Program-made: the position numbers and the translations under genes
From: a bacterium
GTDB lineage: Bacteria > Patescibacteriota > Minisyncoccia > Phycocordibacterales > 2-02-FULL-43-11
DNA: 11,898 nt
Reading direction: 5' to 3'
Assembly (NCBI GenBank): GCA_021814895.1
Contig: JAKAHN010000009.1
Location: 1 to 11,898 of the forward strand
Shown here: positions 11,309 through 11,898 of the stretch, in pieces
Position numbering within the stretch: the stretch's first letter is position 1
Layout: every line of letters starts with the position of its first letter
Notes under the pieces: model-generated
Database searches by the model: none
Told to the model about the DNA's origin: nothing
Seen by the model: only the letters and a program-made list of their open reading frames with translations

Positions 11309-11898
11309 CTACTTTGTCGCAAAAGTTTTTACGAACTGGTCAATTTTTACCAACAGATCGTTGGAGATTTGTTTTTCAGAATTATTGATTGAGATAAAAG
11401 AAACAAAAATAGTTTTATCACCAAACCCCAAAATGTAATCGTAATCAGTCTGTTGAGATGTTTTTCCGAACATATCTGTAACAATCGGGTGTACAAGATT
11501 AAACTTTTTTCCTTGCAAACTCGCCGTTTCGAAACTATTCATATTCTCTATTTTCCCCTTGCCAGCCAAAGTTGCTAGCTGTCCTAAAAATTTATCGAGT
11601 GACCAAGACATAACAGAAATATGGCCTGCCCTGTTGATTGGGTGGTTTTCTGTTTCAATAATTGTGTCAAACAAATAAGGCTCTTGATATTTATGCGTTG
11701 CGTCGCCAATTTCTTTTGAGACTTTCCAACCAGTCGGATATTTGAATTGGAAACCAAATTTATCGTTGGTATAAATCTGCCAGTCATCACTTTGGACATT
11801 TATATTGCTTACGGGTAATGTTGGCTGTTCTGTTTGCAAATTACTCTGAGTTTGAGTATTACTATTACTTTGCTCTTTGATTATGGGATTTTGATTTT
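11309..11898 (-). CDS. Probable exported or lipoprotein, PsbP-like domain, 5' end missing
   Basis: The frame stays open from the TAG stop at 11309-11311 to the right edge, so the N-terminus is outside the window. A TTG at 11839 could be read as a start, but upstream codons continue the same Asn/Gln/Ser/Thr-rich linker, typical of the segment behind a lipoprotein signal or membrane anchor. The following domain begins DDWQIYTNDKFGFQFKYPTGWKV, a pattern common in PsbP-like or similar exported domains of Gram-positive and CPR proteins, and runs about 150 residues to FVKTFATK. One hydrophobic core stretch (KTIFVSFISI) is strand-like, not a membrane helix. Function unknown; a cell-surface role is inferred only from the linker and domain type. 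Confidence 0.7.
   Translation of the reverse strand, partial: NQNPIIKEQSNSNTQTQSNLQTEQPTLPVSNINVQSDDWQIYTNDKFGFQFKYPTGWKVSKEIGDATHKYQEPYLFDTIIETENHPINRAGHISVMSWSLDKFLGQLATLAGKGKIENMNSFETASLQGKKFNLVHPIVTDMFGKTSQQTDYDYILGFGDKTIFVSFISINNSEKQISNDLLVKIDQFVKTFATK

Noticed and set aside
1..11898. Use of UGA as a sense codon (Gracilibacteria/SR1-type code).
   Set aside because: RNase HII and three other genes end in TGA at sensible family lengths or immediately before terminators, and no gene needs in-frame TGA.

Overview
The window looks like a chromosomal segment of an uncultivated ultra-small bacterium of the Candidate Phyla Radiation (Patescibacteria, probably a Parcubacteria-type lineage). I infer this from AT-rich housekeeping genes that mostly lack Shine-Dalgarno sites, a much shortened SMC protein, a NusB-Nudix fusion, a thinned-out rpsP-trmD cluster, and several small proteins I cannot place. 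TGA ends at least four genes, including RNase HII at its normal family length, so the code is standard and not the UGA-glycine code of Gracilibacteria/SR1. The assignment is inference; no rRNA gene is present.

Layout. 1-388: AT-rich, no supported gene. 389-865 (+): unknown protein with its own terminator. 933-1619 (+): HAD-family phosphatase behind a probably leaderless promoter. It meets trmD tail to tail with 3 bp between the stops. 1623-8321 (-): a housekeeping block, in transcription order rpmF, nusB-Nudix fusion, rnc, terminator, smc, an unknown Trp-rich protein, terminator, rpsP, khpA, 26-bp hairpin terminator, trmD. 8451-9119 (-): a GC-richer divergent Nudix gene with its own -35/-10 promoter and a perfect Shine-Dalgarno site. 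9250-9846 (-): rnhB. 9847-10245: no gene, but a GC-rich imperfect palindrome of about 154 bp. 10281-11295 (+): two membrane proteins. 11309 to the right edge (-): 3' part of a probable exported or lipoprotein gene.

The block serves translation and RNA processing (L32, S16, KhpA, TrmD, NusB, RNase III) plus chromosome organisation (SMC). Its order recalls the widespread rpmF / rnc-smc / rpsP-khpA-rimM-trmD-rplS neighbourhoods, but ftsY, ffh, rimM and rplS are missing here.

The most unusual signal is a set of degenerate tandem repeats with a 7-bp period. They lie directly in front of the start codons of trmD, smc, rnc and nusB, and once inside trmD, where they appear to encode an in-frame insertion. 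Motifs, composition and units differ from site to site, but the period is the same. Other points of interest are the NusB-Nudix fusion, the compact SMC without a recognisable full hinge, the large palindrome, and the contrast between leaderless promoters and the one gene with a strong Shine-Dalgarno site. All promoter, terminator and repeat calls were made by eye.
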